From Erwinia sorbitola (lineage in GTDB: Bacteria; Pseudomonadota; Gammaproteobacteria; Enterobacterales; Enterobacteriaceae): DNA of 64,000 nt. The stretch covers positions 2,545,501-2,609,500 of the forward strand of contig NZ_CP046509.1 of assembly GCF_009738185.1 (NCBI RefSeq). The letters are read 5' to 3'. The position numbers and the translations under genes were made by a program. How positions within the stretch are numbered: the stretch's first letter is position 1; the number at the start of each line of letters is the position of its first letter. Positions 8,874 to 19,235 of the stretch are shown piece by piece. The notes under the pieces were generated by a model. The model saw only the letters and a program-made list of their open reading frames with translations. It ran no database searches and had not been told where the DNA came from.

Positions 8874-10196
8874 TCAGAATTTAAGCTGAGGTGTTACTTC
8901 ACGAACCTTAGCCAGATAATCACGACGCTCTTTACCTGTCAGCCCTTCCATACGTGGAAGTTTAGCCGTCAGCGGGTTAACAGCCTGATTGTTAATCCAG
9001 ATTTCAAAGTGCAGATGCGGCCCCGTAGAGCGCCCGGTGTTACCAGAGAGCGCAAGGCGATCGCCACGTTTAACTTTCTGCCCCGGCTTTACCAGCAGCT
9101 TTTTCAAGTGCATATAGCGGGTCATATACTGACGCCCATGACGTACGGCAACGTAGTTACCCGCCCCACCGCTGCGTTTTGCCACGATAACTTCACCATC
9201 GCCAACGGCAAGTACAGGCGTGCCTACCGGCAAGGCAAAATCCACGCCTTTATGCGGCGCAATGCGCCCGGTGACCGGATTCAGACGTCGTGGATTGAAA
9301 TTAGATGACACGCGATACTGCTTAACGGTGGGAAAACGCATAAATCCACGCGCCAGACCAGAACCGTTAAGATCGTAAAACTTGCGATCTTCCGCGCGAA
9401 TAGCGTAATAATCTTTATTACCGCTGTTCAGACGCACCCCAGCGAGTTCGCTCTGTTCACTTTTTCCGTTGAGTATTTCACGAGACATCAGCACCGAGAA
9501 CCGGTCGCCGTTGCGCAATTTGCGGAAATCCATCTGCCATTGCAGCGCTTTAATCACCGCGCTGATTTCAGCGTTAGTCAGCCCTGCTTTTTTAGCGCTG
9601 CTGACAAAGCTACCGTTAACCACACCGTGCAGCACCTGGTTCTGCCACTCTCCCGCCTGTACGGCAGAAGATGATTTGTAGCCATCACCAGAACGATCAT
9701 AGGTGCGCGTTTCGCGGCGGGACACTTCCCAGCTGACACGCTGTAAATCACCGTTGTCGTTCAGCGACCATGAAAGCTGCTGCCCCACCTGTAAGTTGCG
9801 CAGATCTTTATCGCTTTTCACCAGCTTATTAATTTCCGACATATCAATGCCGTACTGATTTAATACGCTGCTGAGGGTATCGCCGGTTGAAATAACGTAA
9901 TCATGTGTTCCGCTCTCATCCGGTACATCCTGGTCGATCTCATCTTTTGGCGCATCATCAGCCGGAGAGGGAGTATCCTGATCGATAGGTTCACTGGCTT
10001 CCGGAAGTAAAGTTCGAAGCTGATTTTTCTCAAGCTCAACGGTTTTGACAATCGGGCTTTCGTTACCGGGATGATAGACGTAAGGCTGCCACAGAGAGAC
10101 AGCCAGCGTGACTACGGTAAGCGACCCCAGCATAATGCGATGGGGCCGGGGTAAGTTGTTGAACGCCATGGCGACAGCGCGGGATATCTGCTGCAC
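8874..10196 (-). CDS. mepM: Murein DD-endopeptidase MepM
   Basis: MepM (YebA) hydrolyses D-Ala-mDAP cross-links so that new glycan strands can be inserted during wall growth. The 440 residues equal the length of E. coli MepM. There is one N-terminal membrane anchor (about 21-36), a LysM-like domain with STGDTLSSVLNQYGI (about 97-140), a linker domain, and a C-terminal M23 metallopeptidase (about 297-410). Zinc ligands H315 and D319 are in HKGVDFA, with H394 and H396 in GPHLHFEIW. The gene ends 77 bp before the complementary end of lpxM coding and lies 12 bp downstream of znuA on the same strand, so some transcription from the zinc operon is possible. Confidence 0.96.
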   Translation of the reverse strand: MQQISRAVAMAFNNLPRPHRIMLGSLTVVTLAVSLWQPYVYHPGNESPIVKTVELEKNQLRTLLPEASEPIDQDTPSPADDAPKDEIDQDVPDESGTHDYVISTGDTLSSVLNQYGIDMSEINKLVKSDKDLRNLQVGQQLSWSLNDNGDLQRVSWEVSRRETRTYDRSGDGYKSSSAVQAGEWQNQVLHGVVNGSFVSSAKKAGLTNAEISAVIKALQWQMDFRKLRNGDRFSVLMSREILNGKSEQSELAGVRLNSGNKDYYAIRAEDRKFYDLNGSGLARGFMRFPTVKQYRVSSNFNPRRLNPVTGRIAPHKGVDFALPVGTPVLAVGDGEVIVAKRSGGAGNYVAVRHGRQYMTRYMHLKKLLVKPGQKVKRGDRLALSGNTGRSTGPHLHFEIWINNQAVNPLTAKLPRMEGLTGKERRDYLAKVREVTPQLKF

Positions 10197-10208
10197 TTAA
10201 ATGATCCT

Positions 10209-11168
10209 CTATTCTCCTTTCAGGCAGCTCGCATACTGGCTGGACAACTGTGAGAGGAATGTCACATAGCTGTCTCTACCTGGAGTGATATCCGTCCCGA
10301 GGGGATCCAGAGTGCCCGAACGCACGGTGGTTCCTCTGGCAACGGCTTCAATCACGGCCGGCCTGAATTGTGGTTCAGCAAAAACGCAGGCTGCTTTCTG
10401 CTCAACCAACTGTGTTCGTATTTGATGTAAACGCTGCGCGCCGGGCTGGATCTCAGGGTTGACGGTAAAATGACCTAATGGAGTCAGACCGAAGTGTTTT
10501 TCAAAGTATGTGTAAGCATCATGAAAAACGAAATACCCTTTGCCTTTAACCGGGGCCAGCTGATTACTGATTTTCGCATCGGCTGACGCCAATTCTGCCT
10601 CAAAGTGATGCAGGTTTGCGTCTAGTTTGTCCTTGCTTTGCGGCATAAGTTCCAATAATTTGCCATGGATTGCAATCGCAGTTTGTCTTGATATGTCAGG
10701 AGACATCCAAAGGTGCATATTATACTCACCGTGATGGTGGTGATCATGGCTGTCAGCGGCCGCGTGTGAGTGCCCTGCATGAGACTCATGCTCTTCTTCT
10801 TCTTCGTCTTCTCCGCCCTTAAGCAGCAAGGGTTTCACACCAGGAAGAGCACTCATTTCAACGGTTTTTTGTGCGGGAAAACCGGCAACGGATTTAGTCA
10901 TAAATGCTTCCATTTCCGGGCCAACCCATACCACTAAATCCGCGCTCTGTAAGCGTTTGATGTCTGAAGGTCGTAATGCATAATCATGCTCGGATGCGCC
11001 ATCAGGTAGCAGTACTTTTACCGGTGTAACGCCGTCGGCGATGGCCGCAGCGATAAAGCCAACAGGTTTAACGGAGGCCACGACATCGGCATGAGCAGGC
11101 AGAGTAAGCGAAGCGGCCAGACTGAGGCCCGCAAGCGTTGAAAAGGCACGTCTTTTTTTATGTAACAT
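10209..11168 (-). CDS. znuA: Periplasmic zinc-binding protein of the ZnuABC importer
   Basis: ZnuA captures zinc in the periplasm and delivers it to the ZnuB/ZnuC transporter. The 319-residue precursor has a signal peptide (about residues 1-27, ending LPAHADV). The family hallmark is the charged His-rich loop around residues 118-150: an acidic run of Glu/Asp followed by [21 protein letters not shown]. Further zinc ligands lie in [19 protein letters not shown] and [13 protein letters not shown]. It diverges from znuCB across a 77-bp gap with a Zur box. Confidence 0.97.
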   Translation of the reverse strand: MLHKKRRAFSTLAGLSLAASLTLPAHADVVASVKPVGFIAAAIADGVTPVKVLLPDGASEHDYALRPSDIKRLQSADLVVWVGPEMEAFMTKSVAGFPAQKTVEMSALPGVKPLLLKGGEDEEEEEHESHAGHSHAAADSHDHHHHGEYNMHLWMSPDISRQTAIAIHGKLLELMPQSKDKLDANLHHFEAELASADAKISNQLAPVKGKGYFVFHDAYTYFEKHFGLTPLGHFTVNPEIQPGAQRLHQIRTQLVEQKAACVFAEPQFRPAVIEAVARGTTVRSGTLDPLGTDITPGRDSYVTFLSQLSSQYASCLKGE

Positions 11169-11197
11169 AATGATTCAATCCATCGTGAATAGCTGAT

Positions 11198-11220
11198 GGA
11201 GTGTGATATTATAACATTCG
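11198..11220. promoter_or_regulatory. Zur box between znuA and znuCB
   Basis: A near-palindrome centred on the T at 11209 matches about 17 of 22 informative positions of the E. coli Zur site. The right half TATAACATTC is almost perfect; the left half GTGTGATA is weaker. It lies in the 77-bp divergent gap, so zinc-loaded Zur would repress both directions. Confidence 0.75.
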
Positions 11221-11245
11221 AAAATTTCTGCAACCAGTAATCAAT

Positions 11246-12004
11246 ATGTCATCTTTGATCGCCCTTGAAAAAATTTCTGTGAGCTTTGGTGAGCGCCGCG
11301 TCCTGTCTGACGTGTCACTTTCACTGCAACCTGGCCGAATTCTGACCCTGCTCGGGCCGAACGGCGCGGGGAAATCTACGCTGGTGCGCGTGGTTCTGGG
11401 GCTGCTTGCTCCAACGTCCGGCACCCTGCTGCGCCCGGCACATCTGCGTATTGGCTATGTGCCGCAAAAAATTCATCTCGACGTCACCCTTCCCTTGAGC
11501 GTCGCACGCTTTATGCGTCTGCGCCCCGGAGTGAAATCGGCTGATATTTTGCCGGCGTTGAAGCGAGTACAGGCTGCTCATCTGCTGGAATATCCGCTGC
11601 AAAAACTCTCCGGCGGCGAAATGCAGCGCGTACTGCTGGCACGAGCGCTGCTCAATCAGCCGCAGCTGCTGGTACTCGACGAGCCAACTCAGGGCGTTGA
11701 TGTCAACGGTCAGGTGGCGCTGTACGATTTGATTGACCAGCTACGCCGGGAACTGAACTGCGGAGTGATGATGGTTTCTCACGATCTGCACCTGGTGATG
11801 GCAAAAACCGACGAGGTTCTCTGTCTCAATCACCATATCTGCTGCTCAGGTACGCCGGAGGCCGTCTCCAAACACCCGGAGTTTATTTCGATGTTTGGCC
11901 AACGTGGCGCAGAACAGCTGGCCATTTACCGCCATAACCACAACCATCGTCACGATCTTCAGGGTCGAATTATTTTGCGCAAAGGGATCGGCCGTCATGA
12001 TTGA
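11246..12004 (+). CDS. znuC: ATPase subunit of the ZnuABC zinc importer
   Basis: ZnuC powers zinc import through ZnuB at the cytoplasmic face. The 252-residue protein has Walker A GPNGAGKS at 37-44, the signature [15 protein letters not shown] and Walker [13 protein letters not shown] followed by the switch histidine in [10 protein letters not shown]. The C-terminus ends in a His-rich [10 protein letters not shown] segment typical of enterobacterial ZnuC. It overlaps znuB by 8 bp, implying translational coupling. Confidence 0.97.
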   Translation: MSSLIALEKISVSFGERRVLSDVSLSLQPGRILTLLGPNGAGKSTLVRVVLGLLAPTSGTLLRPAHLRIGYVPQKIHLDVTLPLSVARFMRLRPGVKSADILPALKRVQAAHLLEYPLQKLSGGEMQRVLLARALLNQPQLLVLDEPTQGVDVNGQVALYDLIDQLRRELNCGVMMVSHDLHLVMAKTDEVLCLNHHICCSGTPEAVSKHPEFISMFGQRGAEQLAIYRHNHNHRHDLQGRIILRKGIGRHD

Positions 12005-12782
12005 GTTATTACTTCCGGGCTGGCTGGCAGGTGTATTACTGGCCCTGGCAGCGGGTCCGCTGGGTTCGTTTGTCGTCTGGCGTCGTATGTCCTATTTTGG
12101 CGACACGCTGGCTCATGCTTCCCTGCTGGGTGTCGCCTTCGGCCTGCTGCTTAATATCAGTCCATTTTATGCGGTCATCGCCGTCACGCTGCTGCTGTCT
12201 CTGGTGCTGGTATGGCTGGAGCGTCGTCCTCATCTGGCCATTGATACACTGCTGGGAATAATGGCCCACAGCGCATTATCACTGGGGATGGTGGTCGTCA
12301 GCCTGATGTCGGATGTGCGGGTGGATCTGATGGCCTATCTGTTTGGCGATCTGCTGGCGGTGACACCAACCGATCTGTGGACAATTGTGGCGGGAGTGGC
12401 CGTCGTATTGCTGCTGCTGATGTGGCAATGGCGCGCTCTGCTGTCAATCACCATCAGCCCTGAACTGGCACAGGTGGATGGCGTCAATATCCAGCGCACC
12501 AAAATGATTCTGATGCTGATTACTGCGCTGACAATCGGGGTAGCGATGAAGTTTGTCGGGGCGTTGATTATCACCTCGCTGCTGATTATCCCTGCCGCCA
12601 CCGCACGCCGCTTTGCCCGTTCGCCGGAGCAGATGGCCACAATAGCCGTGGTGGTGGGGATTCTGGCGGTCACCGCCGGGCTGACCTTCTCCGCCTTCTA
12701 CGATACCCCAGCGGGCCCTTCCGTGGTGCTGGGTGCAGCAGTAATGTTTATGCTAAGTATGGTGAAGAAACCGGCGGTATAA
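11997..12782 (+). CDS. znuB: Membrane permease subunit of the ZnuABC zinc importer
   Basis: ZnuB forms the zinc channel of the importer. From the ATG at 11997 the protein is 261 residues, the E. coli length, and begins [12 protein letters not shown]. The longer upstream frame would overlap znuC by over 100 bp and is not used. The sequence shows about eight hydrophobic segments and the ABC-3 family blocks [20 protein letters not shown] and [20 protein letters not shown]. It ends convergently with ruvB. Confidence 0.96.
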   Translation: MIELLLPGWLAGVLLALAAGPLGSFVVWRRMSYFGDTLAHASLLGVAFGLLLNISPFYAVIAVTLLLSLVLVWLERRPHLAIDTLLGIMAHSALSLGMVVVSLMSDVRVDLMAYLFGDLLAVTPTDLWTIVAGVAVVLLLLMWQWRALLSITISPELAQVDGVNIQRTKMILMLITALTIGVAMKFVGALIITSLLIIPAATARRFARSPEQMATIAVVVGILAVTAGLTFSAFYDTPAGPSVVLGAAVMFMLSMVKKPAV

Positions 12783-12799
12783 ATCCGCCGTTTTCCCAC

Positions 12800-12817
12800 G
12801 GCGAGGTATGCCTCGCC
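12800..12817. terminator. GGCGAGG-TATG-CCTCGCC hairpin between znuB and ruvB
   Basis: A perfect 7-bp stem with a TATG tetraloop fills most of the 36-bp gap between convergent znuB and ruvB. The same 18-base core, GGCGAGGTATGCCTCGCC, recurs between argS and flhE (29744-29765). Probably a bidirectional terminator belonging to a dispersed palindrome family. Confidence 0.65.
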
Positions 12818-12818
12818 C

Positions 12819-13829
12819 CTATTGTGATTCAGGACGGTCAATGCCGAAATGCTTGTACGCATGATGAGTCGCCATACGGCCACGCGGGGTGCGCTGAATA
12901 AAGCCCTGCTGAATCAGATACGGCTCCAGCACGTCCTCAATGGTTTCACGCTCTTCACCAATCGCTGCCGCAAGGTTATCCAGCCCGACCGGGCCACCCA
13001 TAAATTTATCGATAATTGCCAGCAGCAGTTTGCGATCCATATAGTCAAAGCCTTCCGTATCAACACTCAGCATATCCAGCGCTTTTGACGTAACATCGCC
13101 GCTCATGCTTCCGGCCGCGCGCACTTCAGAGAAGTCACGCACCCGGCGCAGCAACCGGTTAGCAATACGCGGCGTACCGCGGGCACGGCGGGCAATCTCT
13201 AGCGCACCTTCATCACTGAGCGGCAGGCCGAGACATGAGGCACTTCGTGCCACAATATGCTGTAAGTCTTCCACCCGATAAAACTCCAGGCGCTGCACAA
13301 TGCCGAAACGGTCACGCAGCGGTGACGTCAGGGATCCGGCACGTGTGGTAGCACCAATCAGGGTGAACGGTGGCAGATCGAGCTTGATGGAGCGCGCACC
13401 CGGCCCCTCACCGATCATGATATCCAGCTGATAATCTTCCATCGCCGGATACAGCACTTCTTCCACCACTGGCGAAAGGCGATGGATCTCATCGATAAAC
13501 AGCACATCATGAGGCTCAAGGTTGGTCAGCATCGCCGCCAGATCGCCCGCTTTTTCCAGCACCGGGCCGGACGTGGTGCGCAGGTTCACCCCCATCTCGT
13601 TAGCGACAATATTCGCCAGCGTGGTTTTCCCCAGCCCCGGAGGGCCGAAGATCAACAGATGGTCAAGGGCATCACCGCGATTTTTAGCCGCCTCGATGAA
13701 GATCTCCATCTGTTCGCGTACCACCGGCTGGCCGACATACTCCGCCAGCAATTTCGGGCGGATAGCGCGGTCGATAACTTCTTCTTCAGTGATAACCCCG
13801 GCGGAGACCAGGCGATCGGCTTCAATCAT
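12819..13829 (-). CDS. ruvB: Holliday junction branch migration ATPase RuvB
   Basis: RuvB is the hexameric AAA+ motor that, with RuvA, drives branch migration of Holliday junctions. The 336-residue length equals E. coli RuvB. Walker [10 protein letters not shown] is at 62-70, Walker B FIDEIHRL includes D113 and E114, sensor 1 is in IGATTRAG, the arginine-finger region is SPLRDRFG, and a C-terminal winged helix ends [17 protein letters not shown]. It starts 13 bp after ruvA. Confidence 0.98.
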   Translation of the reverse strand: MIEADRLVSAGVITEEEVIDRAIRPKLLAEYVGQPVVREQMEIFIEAAKNRGDALDHLLIFGPPGLGKTTLANIVANEMGVNLRTTSGPVLEKAGDLAAMLTNLEPHDVLFIDEIHRLSPVVEEVLYPAMEDYQLDIMIGEGPGARSIKLDLPPFTLIGATTRAGSLTSPLRDRFGIVQRLEFYRVEDLQHIVARSASCLGLPLSDEGALEIARRARGTPRIANRLLRRVRDFSEVRAAGSMSGDVTSKALDMLSVDTEGFDYMDRKLLLAIIDKFMGGPVGLDNLAAAIGEERETIEDVLEPYLIQQGFIQRTPRGRMATHHAYKHFGIDRPESQ

Positions 13830-13842
13830 GATCTACCTCAAA

Positions 13843-14457
13843 TCAAATAGCGGCGCGCAGGGCTTCGCGAATCAGTGTTTCGCAGTCGGCCGTTGGTTTG
13901 CCAACCTTGCTAATCATCCGGCTGGCTTCCTGAGGTTTGTACCCCAGCGCCACCAGCGCAGAGACGGCTTCGCTCTCAGCGTCGTTGCTGGCGTCAGCCG
14001 GAATTTCGCTGGTCAATGCAAACGGAGCATCGGTCGCAAACAGGTCACCGTGCATCCCTTTGAAGCGGTCTTTCATCTCAACAACTAAGCGTTCGGCGGT
14101 TTTCTTACCCACACCCGGTAATTTAATCAGCGCAGCAATTTCTTCACGCTCTACGGCGGTGACAAACTGCTGTGCAGACATACCGGAAAGGATCGCCAGC
14201 GCCAGCTTAGGCCCAACGCCGTTAACTTTAATCAGCTCACGGAACAGCGCACGCTCTGGCTTGCTGTTAAAACCAAACAGCAGCTGCGCATCTTCGCGCA
14301 CCACAAACTGGGTAAAGATAATCGCTTCATGATTAATGTCGGGAAGCTCATAAAAACAGGTCATGGGCATCATAACCTCATAACCCACGCCGCCTACTTC
14401 CAGTAATACCAGGGGCGGTTGTTTTTCCAGGATAATGCCTCTCAGACGACCTATCAC
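13843..14457 (-). CDS. ruvA: Holliday junction DNA-binding protein RuvA
   Basis: RuvA tetramers hold the four-way junction and recruit RuvB. The 204-residue protein has an N-terminal OB fold (1-63), tandem helix-hairpin-helix motifs ([13 protein letters not shown] and [12 protein letters not shown], about 70-125), an acidic variable linker with SNDAESEA, and a C-terminal RuvB-binding domain (about 155-204). It heads the ruvAB unit and is preceded by a LexA-type palindrome, fitting SOS induction. Confidence 0.97.
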   Translation of the reverse strand: MIGRLRGIILEKQPPLVLLEVGGVGYEVMMPMTCFYELPDINHEAIIFTQFVVREDAQLLFGFNSKPERALFRELIKVNGVGPKLALAILSGMSAQQFVTAVEREEIAALIKLPGVGKKTAERLVVEMKDRFKGMHGDLFATDAPFALTSEIPADASNDAESEAVSALVALGYKPQEASRMISKVGKPTADCETLIREALRAAI

Positions 14458-14506
14458 ATTCGCTTCCTTCTGATAACAATTGAGTGGGGTGTTTATAGCA
14501 TAAAAA

Positions 14507-14528
14507 AGGCTGGATGAATATCCAGCCT
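14507..14528. promoter_or_regulatory. LexA-type SOS box before ruvA, also a hairpin after ruvC
   Basis: CTGGATGAATATCCAG (14510-14525) fits CTGG-N8-CCAG, very like the E. coli ruvA SOS box CTGGATATCTATCCAG. It lies 53 bp upstream of the ruvA start. The same palindrome extended to AGGCTGGAT/ATCCAGCCT with a GAAT loop is followed on the minus strand by a T-run, so as RNA it would also be a good intrinsic terminator for the upstream ruvC transcript. Both roles may be real. Confidence 0.7.
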
Positions 14529-14552
14529 GATCTGTTCGCGCGTCTTCAGTGA

Positions 14553-15074
14553 CTAACTCAGACGACCCCGGGCGAGGTTTAACCTGCCTTCACCAATCCG
14601 TATGACGTTTTGGCTCAGGTGGCAGTGAGTGATGGCGATAGCCAACGCATCTGCGGCATCCGCCTGCGGATTCGCTGGCAGCTTGAGCAGAGTACGCACC
14701 ATATGTTGCACCTGGCTTTTCTCCGCACTGCCGATCCCCACTACCGTCTGCTTCACCTGACGAGCTGCATACTCAAACACCGGCAGATCCTGGTTAACGG
14801 CGGCAACAATCGCCGCCCCACGGGCCTGCCCCAGTTTCAATGCTGAGTCAGCATTCTTCGCCATAAAAACCTGTTCTATGGCGAAGAACTCGGGCTGAAA
14901 CTGCGTGATAATCTCGCTGACACCTGCATAAATCAGCTTCAGGCGCGACGGCAGGTCAGCCACACTGGTGCGGATACAGCCGCTGCCCAGATAGGTTAAC
15001 TGCCGCCCTACCTGCCGAATCACACCATAACCGGTGATACGCGAACCGGGGTCAATCCCCAAAATAATTGTCAT
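14553..15074 (-). CDS. ruvC: Holliday junction resolvase RuvC
   Basis: RuvC cuts Holliday junctions symmetrically after RuvAB branch migration. From the ATG at 15074 the protein is 173 residues, the E. coli length, starting [12 protein letters not shown]. The longer upstream frame would run into yebC and is rejected. The acidic catalytic residues are D8 in GIDPGS, E67 in AIEQVF, and D139 and D142 in ADAADALA. It follows yebC by 31 bp, as in E. coli. Confidence 0.97.
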   Translation of the reverse strand: MTIILGIDPGSRITGYGVIRQVGRQLTYLGSGCIRTSVADLPSRLKLIYAGVSEIITQFQPEFFAIEQVFMAKNADSALKLGQARGAAIVAAVNQDLPVFEYAARQVKQTVVGIGSAEKSQVQHMVRTLLKLPANPQADAADALAIAITHCHLSQNVIRIGEGRLNLARGRLS

Positions 15075-15105
15075 AACGCGCTCACCGGATGTGATGGAGG
15101 GAATA

Positions 15106-15849
15106 TCACAGGGTTTCCGCAATCTCGTCGGAAATTTCACCGTTGTGGTAAACTTCCTGCACGTCGTCGCAGTCTTCCAACATATCGATCAGACGCAGCA
15201 GTTTCGGTGCGGTTTCCGCATCCATATCTGCCTTGGTTGACGGGATCATGGTGACTTCAGCGCTTTCTGCCTTCAGACCAGCCGCTTCCAGCGCATCTTT
15301 AACTGCCCCAAGGGTTTCCCATGCGCAGAACACGTCGATAGTGCCGTCGTCATAGGTCACCACATCGTCAGCCCCCGCTTCCAGCGCGGCATCCATTACC
15401 GTATCTTCTTCCAGACCTGGTTCAAAGGTGATAACACCCTTTTTGGTGAACAGGTAAGCAACAGAGCCATCTGTACCCAGATTACCGCCGGTTTTGCTAA
15501 AGGCATGACGCACTTCAGACACGGTACGGTTACGGTTGTCACTCAGGCACTCAACCATAACAGCGGTGCCGCCAGGGCCGTAACCTTCATAGATGATGGT
15601 TTCCATGTTGCTGTCATCATCGCCGCCCACACCACGTGCAATAGCACGGTTCATGGTGTCGCGGGTCATGTTGTTTGACAGCGCTTTGTCCATCGCCGCA
15701 CGCAGACGCGGGTTTGAGTTCGCGTCGCCACCACCCAGTTTGGCAGCAGTTACCAGCTCGCGGATAATTTTGGTAAAGATTTTACCGCGCTTAGAATCCT
15801 GAGCAGCCTTGCGGTGCTTGGTATTTGCCCACTTACTATGTCCCGCCAT
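15106..15849 (-). CDS. yebC: YebC/PmpR family regulatory/translation protein
   Basis: YebC-family proteins are described as transcriptional regulators in some species and, more recently, as helpers for translation through difficult proline stretches. Which role applies here cannot be read from sequence. The 247-residue protein has the hallmark start [14 protein letters not shown], the [12 protein letters not shown] and [18 protein letters not shown] blocks, and an acidic C-terminus with [14 protein letters not shown] ribosome site AGGAA precedes the ATG. It is the first gene of a probable yebC-ruvC unit, downstream of nudB. Confidence 0.95.
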   Translation of the reverse strand: MAGHSKWANTKHRKAAQDSKRGKIFTKIIRELVTAAKLGGGDANSNPRLRAAMDKALSNNMTRDTMNRAIARGVGGDDDSNMETIIYEGYGPGGTAVMVECLSDNRNRTVSEVRHAFSKTGGNLGTDGSVAYLFTKKGVITFEPGLEEDTVMDAALEAGADDVVTYDDGTIDVFCAWETLGAVKDALEAAGLKAESAEVTMIPSTKADMDAETAPKLLRLIDMLEDCDDVQEVYHNGEISDEIAETL

Positions 15850-15916
15850 TTCCTGTTAGTCTCCAAATTGGCACCGTACAGGCTATCTTGCTGGCGATTT
15901 TGCCCCCCGGCAGTGC

Positions 15917-15947
15917 GCGGAATGCTCACGTACAGCAGTACGCTCCG
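15917..15947. repeat. Imperfect inverted repeat between nudB and yebC
   Basis: GCGGA...CGTAC-AGCA-GTACG...TCCGC forms an interrupted hairpin in the 180-bp gap. It could end the aspS-nudB transcript or be a small dispersed palindrome. No T-tract is attached. Confidence 0.35.
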
Positions 15948-16029
15948 CTTCCTGTGCGCTGGCGGTGAACAAACTCACTGCGCCGATAACGCCTGAACGT
16001 TTGGCTAAGTTCAAAAGATAAAAACAAAA

Positions 16030-16464
16030 TTACACTACGAATTCTTCAATTGCCTGGCAGTTACTCCAGGACTTAGTGAGTGCGGCGGCGGCCGATGCAT
16101 CCAGCCATTGAAAGGCCAGATGCTCACTCAGCGTGATGCTGCACTCCGCAGGCAGTGCCAGGCTGAACCAGTGCTCCCGGTTATGGGTGGTGCCCGGCGC
16201 GTAGCGATGTAGAAAGTGCGGAAAGATTTCGAATTCTATCTGACGCTGGCAGTCCACTAATGTGAGCTGCCCGGCGTTAATGTCAATTCCAACTTCTTCC
16301 CGTACTTCCCGCTGTGCGGTCTGTGCCAGGGTTTCACCCGGCTCCTGGCTGCCGGTCACCGACTGCCAGAAATCCACATCATCACGTCGCTGCAACATCA
16401 GCACCCGCCGGGTATCCTGGGCGTAAATCACCACCAGAACCGAAACCGGATGCTTGTAAGCCAT
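16030..16464 (-). CDS. nudB: Dihydroneopterin triphosphate pyrophosphatase
   Basis: NudB removes pyrophosphate from dihydroneopterin triphosphate in folate synthesis. The 144-residue protein carries a complete Nudix box: G38, E44, then REVREEVG at 52-59. Other conserved parts are VLMLQRRDD near the start and LTKSWSNCQAIEEF at the end, as in E. coli NudB. Its ATG overlaps the aspS stop by one base (TGATG), so it is translationally coupled to aspS. Confidence 0.95.
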   Translation of the reverse strand: MAYKHPVSVLVVIYAQDTRRVLMLQRRDDVDFWQSVTGSQEPGETLAQTAQREVREEVGIDINAGQLTLVDCQRQIEFEIFPHFLHRYAPGTTHNREHWFSLALPAECSITLSEHLAFQWLDASAAAALTKSWSNCQAIEEFVV

Positions 16465-18251
16465 CAGCTATTCTCTGAGGGCTGATCTTTCACTTTTTTG
16501 ACCACTTCAATGCCCAGCTCGGCCAGAGAGAGCGGATTAGCAAAGTTTGGCGCTTCCGTCATCAGGCAGGCCGCAGCGGTGGTTTTCGGGAAGGCAATCA
16601 CGTCGCGAATATTATCAGTACCGGTCAGCAGCATCACCAGACGGTCAAGACCAAAGGCCAGACCTGCGTGCGGTGGCGTACCAAATTTCAGGGCATCCAG
16701 CAGGAAGCCGAACTTCTCGCGCTGCTCATGTTCAGCAATACCCAGAATACCAAATACGGTCTGCTGCATCTGACCGTTATGGATACGCACTGAACCGCCG
16801 CCCACCTCATAACCGTTGATCACCATATCGTAAGCATTGGCAATTGCGGTTTCCGGTGCTTTTTTCAGCTCATCCGGCGTCATATCTTTAGGCGCGGTGA
16901 ACGGATGGTGCATCGCGGTCAGGCCGCCTTCACCATCGTCTTCGAACATCGGGAAGTCAACCACCCACAGCGGAGCCCAGGAAGCCTCGTTGGTGATTTT
17001 CAGGTCGCGACCCAGTTTCAGACGCAGCGCACCCAGCGCATCGGCAACCACTTTTGCACTGCCTGCACCGAAGAAGATCATATCGCCATCGGCGGCACCG
17101 TTACGTGCCAGAATCTCTTCCACGATGTCGGCATTGAGGAATTTCGCTACCGGGCTGGTGATACCTTCCAGACCTTTGGCGCGTTCGTTGACCTTAATAT
17201 AAGCCAGGCCTTTCGCACCGTAGATTTCAATAAACTTGCCGTAATCATCAATCTGTTTACGGCTCAACTGTGCCCCGCCCGGAACACGCAGCGTTGCCAC
17301 ACGGCCTTTGGCATCGTTAGCCGGGCCAGCGAAGACGTTAAACTCAACGTTTTTCACCAGGTCAGCCACATCCACCAGCTCCATTGGGTTACGCAGGTCT
17401 GGTTTATCAGAACCGTAGCGACGCATGGCTTCTGCAAAGGTCATGGTCGGGAAATCGCCCAGCTCAACAGATTTCACGTCAACCCAAAGATTACGCACCA
17501 GACGCTCCATAATTTCGCGCACCTGAGGAGCGGTCATAAAGGAGGTTTCAACGTCGATCTGGGTAAATTCAGGCTGACGGTCAGCGCGCAAATCTTCGTC
17601 ACGGAAGCATTTAACGATCTGATAGTAGCGGTCGAAGCCGGACATCATCAGCAGCTGTTTGAACAGCTGTGGTGATTGCGGCAGCGCATAAAATTTGCCT
17701 TTGTGCACACGGCTTGGCACCAGATAGTCACGGGCACCTTCCGGCGTGGCTTTGGTCAGCATTGGGGTTTCGATATCAAGGAAACCGTGCTCATCCATAA
17801 AGCGGCGCACAAAGCTGGTGATTTTCGCACGGGCTTTCAGGCGGTTAGCCATATCCGGACGACGCAGGTCAAGATAGCGATATTTCAGACGCGCTTCTTC
17901 GCTGTTCGCCATATTGGAGTCTAACGGCAGCGGTTCGGAGCGGTTGATAATATTCAGGTCGGTGGCGAATACTTCGATCTCACCGGTCGCCATATCACTG
18001 TTTTTGTTCTTCTCATCACGCGCACGTACGGTGCCGGTGATCTGGATACAGAACTCGTTACGCAGCTCAGACGCCAGCTGGAAAGCTTCCTGACGATCTG
18101 GATCGAAGAACACCTGCACGATGCCTTCACGGTCACGCATATCAATAAAGATCAGGCTGCCCAAATCGCGGCGGCGATTAACCCATCCACACAGTGTCAC
18201 TTGCTGGCCTACATGAGACAGATTGATCTGCCCACAATACTCAGTACGCAT
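16464..18251 (-). CDS. aspS: Aspartyl-tRNA synthetase
   Basis: AspS charges tRNA-Asp. The 595-residue bacterial-type class II enzyme has an N-terminal OB-fold anticodon-binding domain (about 1-105), class II motif 2 ([18 protein letters not shown]), the bacterial GAD insertion domain, and motif 3 ([13 protein letters not shown]). The start [10 protein letters not shown] matches E. coli. It is followed by overlapping nudB. Confidence 0.98.
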   Translation of the reverse strand: MRTEYCGQINLSHVGQQVTLCGWVNRRRDLGSLIFIDMRDREGIVQVFFDPDRQEAFQLASELRNEFCIQITGTVRARDEKNKNSDMATGEIEVFATDLNIINRSEPLPLDSNMANSEEARLKYRYLDLRRPDMANRLKARAKITSFVRRFMDEHGFLDIETPMLTKATPEGARDYLVPSRVHKGKFYALPQSPQLFKQLLMMSGFDRYYQIVKCFRDEDLRADRQPEFTQIDVETSFMTAPQVREIMERLVRNLWVDVKSVELGDFPTMTFAEAMRRYGSDKPDLRNPMELVDVADLVKNVEFNVFAGPANDAKGRVATLRVPGGAQLSRKQIDDYGKFIEIYGAKGLAYIKVNERAKGLEGITSPVAKFLNADIVEEILARNGAADGDMIFFGAGSAKVVADALGALRLKLGRDLKITNEASWAPLWVVDFPMFEDDGEGGLTAMHHPFTAPKDMTPDELKKAPETAIANAYDMVINGYEVGGGSVRIHNGQMQQTVFGILGIAEHEQREKFGFLLDALKFGTPPHAGLAFGLDRLVMLLTGTDNIRDVIAFPKTTAAACLMTEAPNFANPLSLAELGIEVVKKVKDQPSENS

Positions 18252-18558
18252 AACGGTATCCTTTTAACTTCAGCGCTGCTGGCGCAGCTTTTTGATCACT
18301 ATCCTGCTCTGAGGAGCGCTGCTGCCGCGAAAAATGGCTGCCATTATAATGGAAAACGGCTCACAGGATAAGTGCTGTCATCAGGGGAAAGTGGCAGAAA
18401 AACACCAGGATGTGCTGACAGCGAGCACTATGGTTAACAAAACATCATCACTGAGACATACCCGCTAACAAATCTGTGCACTTTGCCCACATTATATTCA
18501 TCGCATTTTTTGCCTGTTCCTTTGTATTCTCACGGGTTTCCCCCAGACCGGAGAAGTT
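18252..18558. promoter_or_regulatory. Divergent aspS-yecD intergenic region with aspS promoter
   Basis: This 307-bp region separates divergent aspS and yecD. On the minus strand a perfect -10 TATAAT (18343-18348) lies 17 bp from TTATCC (18366-18371), giving a plausible sigma-70 promoter about 90 bp upstream of aspS. I found no equally good promoter for yecD and no small gene. Confidence 0.5.
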
Positions 18559-19128
18559 ATGCTTAACCTTAATCCCCAAACCACCGCACTGGTACTGATC
18601 GACCTGCAGGAAGGTATTTTGCCGTTTGGCCAGGCACCGTATGCGGCTGACGACGTGGTGACACGCGCCGCTAAACTGGCTGCCGCCTTTCGGGCACATA
18701 ACGCACCTGTCGTGCTGGTGCGCGTAGGCTGGTCGGCGGATTTTGCCGACGCGCCGAAGCAGCCGGTTGATGCCGCTCACGCCGGTGGCGCACTGCCTGA
18801 AAACTGGTGGGTATATCCGCAGGCACTGGGTGTGCAGGAGAGCGACCTGCATGTCACCAAACGCCAGTGGGGCGCATTCCACGGTACTGACCTGGAGTTA
18901 CAGCTGCGCCGTCGCGGCATCGACACCATCGTACTGGGCGGCATCGCCACTAATATTGGTGTTGAATCTACCGCACGTAACGCCTGGGAGCTGGGGTTCA
19001 ATCTGGTGATCGCGGAAGATATTTGCAGCACCGCCAGCTCAGAACAGCACCAGGCCAGCGTGGAGTGGATCTTCCCGCGCATCGCCCGCGTTCGCCAGAC
19101 GGATGAAGTGATTGCAGCCTTGTCATAA
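18559..19128 (+). CDS. yecD: Isochorismatase-family hydrolase YecD
   Basis: A 189-residue cysteine-hydrolase/isochorismatase fold protein whose substrate is not established. It has the N-terminal aspartate in [11 protein letters not shown], the lysine in [13 protein letters not shown], and the cis-peptide region [14 protein letters not shown]. In nicotinamidase-type relatives the position of the Gly in NIGVEST is the nucleophilic Cys; here, as in E. coli YecD and true isochorismatases, it is Gly. A cysteine-based amidase is therefore unlikely. An ATG after CGGAGAAG is the start. Confidence 0.9.
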   Translation: MLNLNPQTTALVLIDLQEGILPFGQAPYAADDVVTRAAKLAAAFRAHNAPVVLVRVGWSADFADAPKQPVDAAHAGGALPENWWVYPQALGVQESDLHVTKRQWGAFHGTDLELQLRRRGIDTIVLGGIATNIGVESTARNAWELGFNLVIAEDICSTASSEQHQASVEWIFPRIARVRQTDEVIAALS

Positions 19129-19235
19129 GGTGCAATATGACCGGAAGGAGCCGGTCTTCCTCCCCACTGCCTGCCTTGCACCCTCCCATCTCCACACGGT
19201 AAAGTCGCCCGCAACTAACTGAATGTGGATAAAAG

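Noticed and set aside
18559..19128. Loss of the catalytic cysteine in YecD
   Set aside because: The Gly in place of the Cys is also present in E. coli YecD as I recall it and is normal for isochorismatase-type members.
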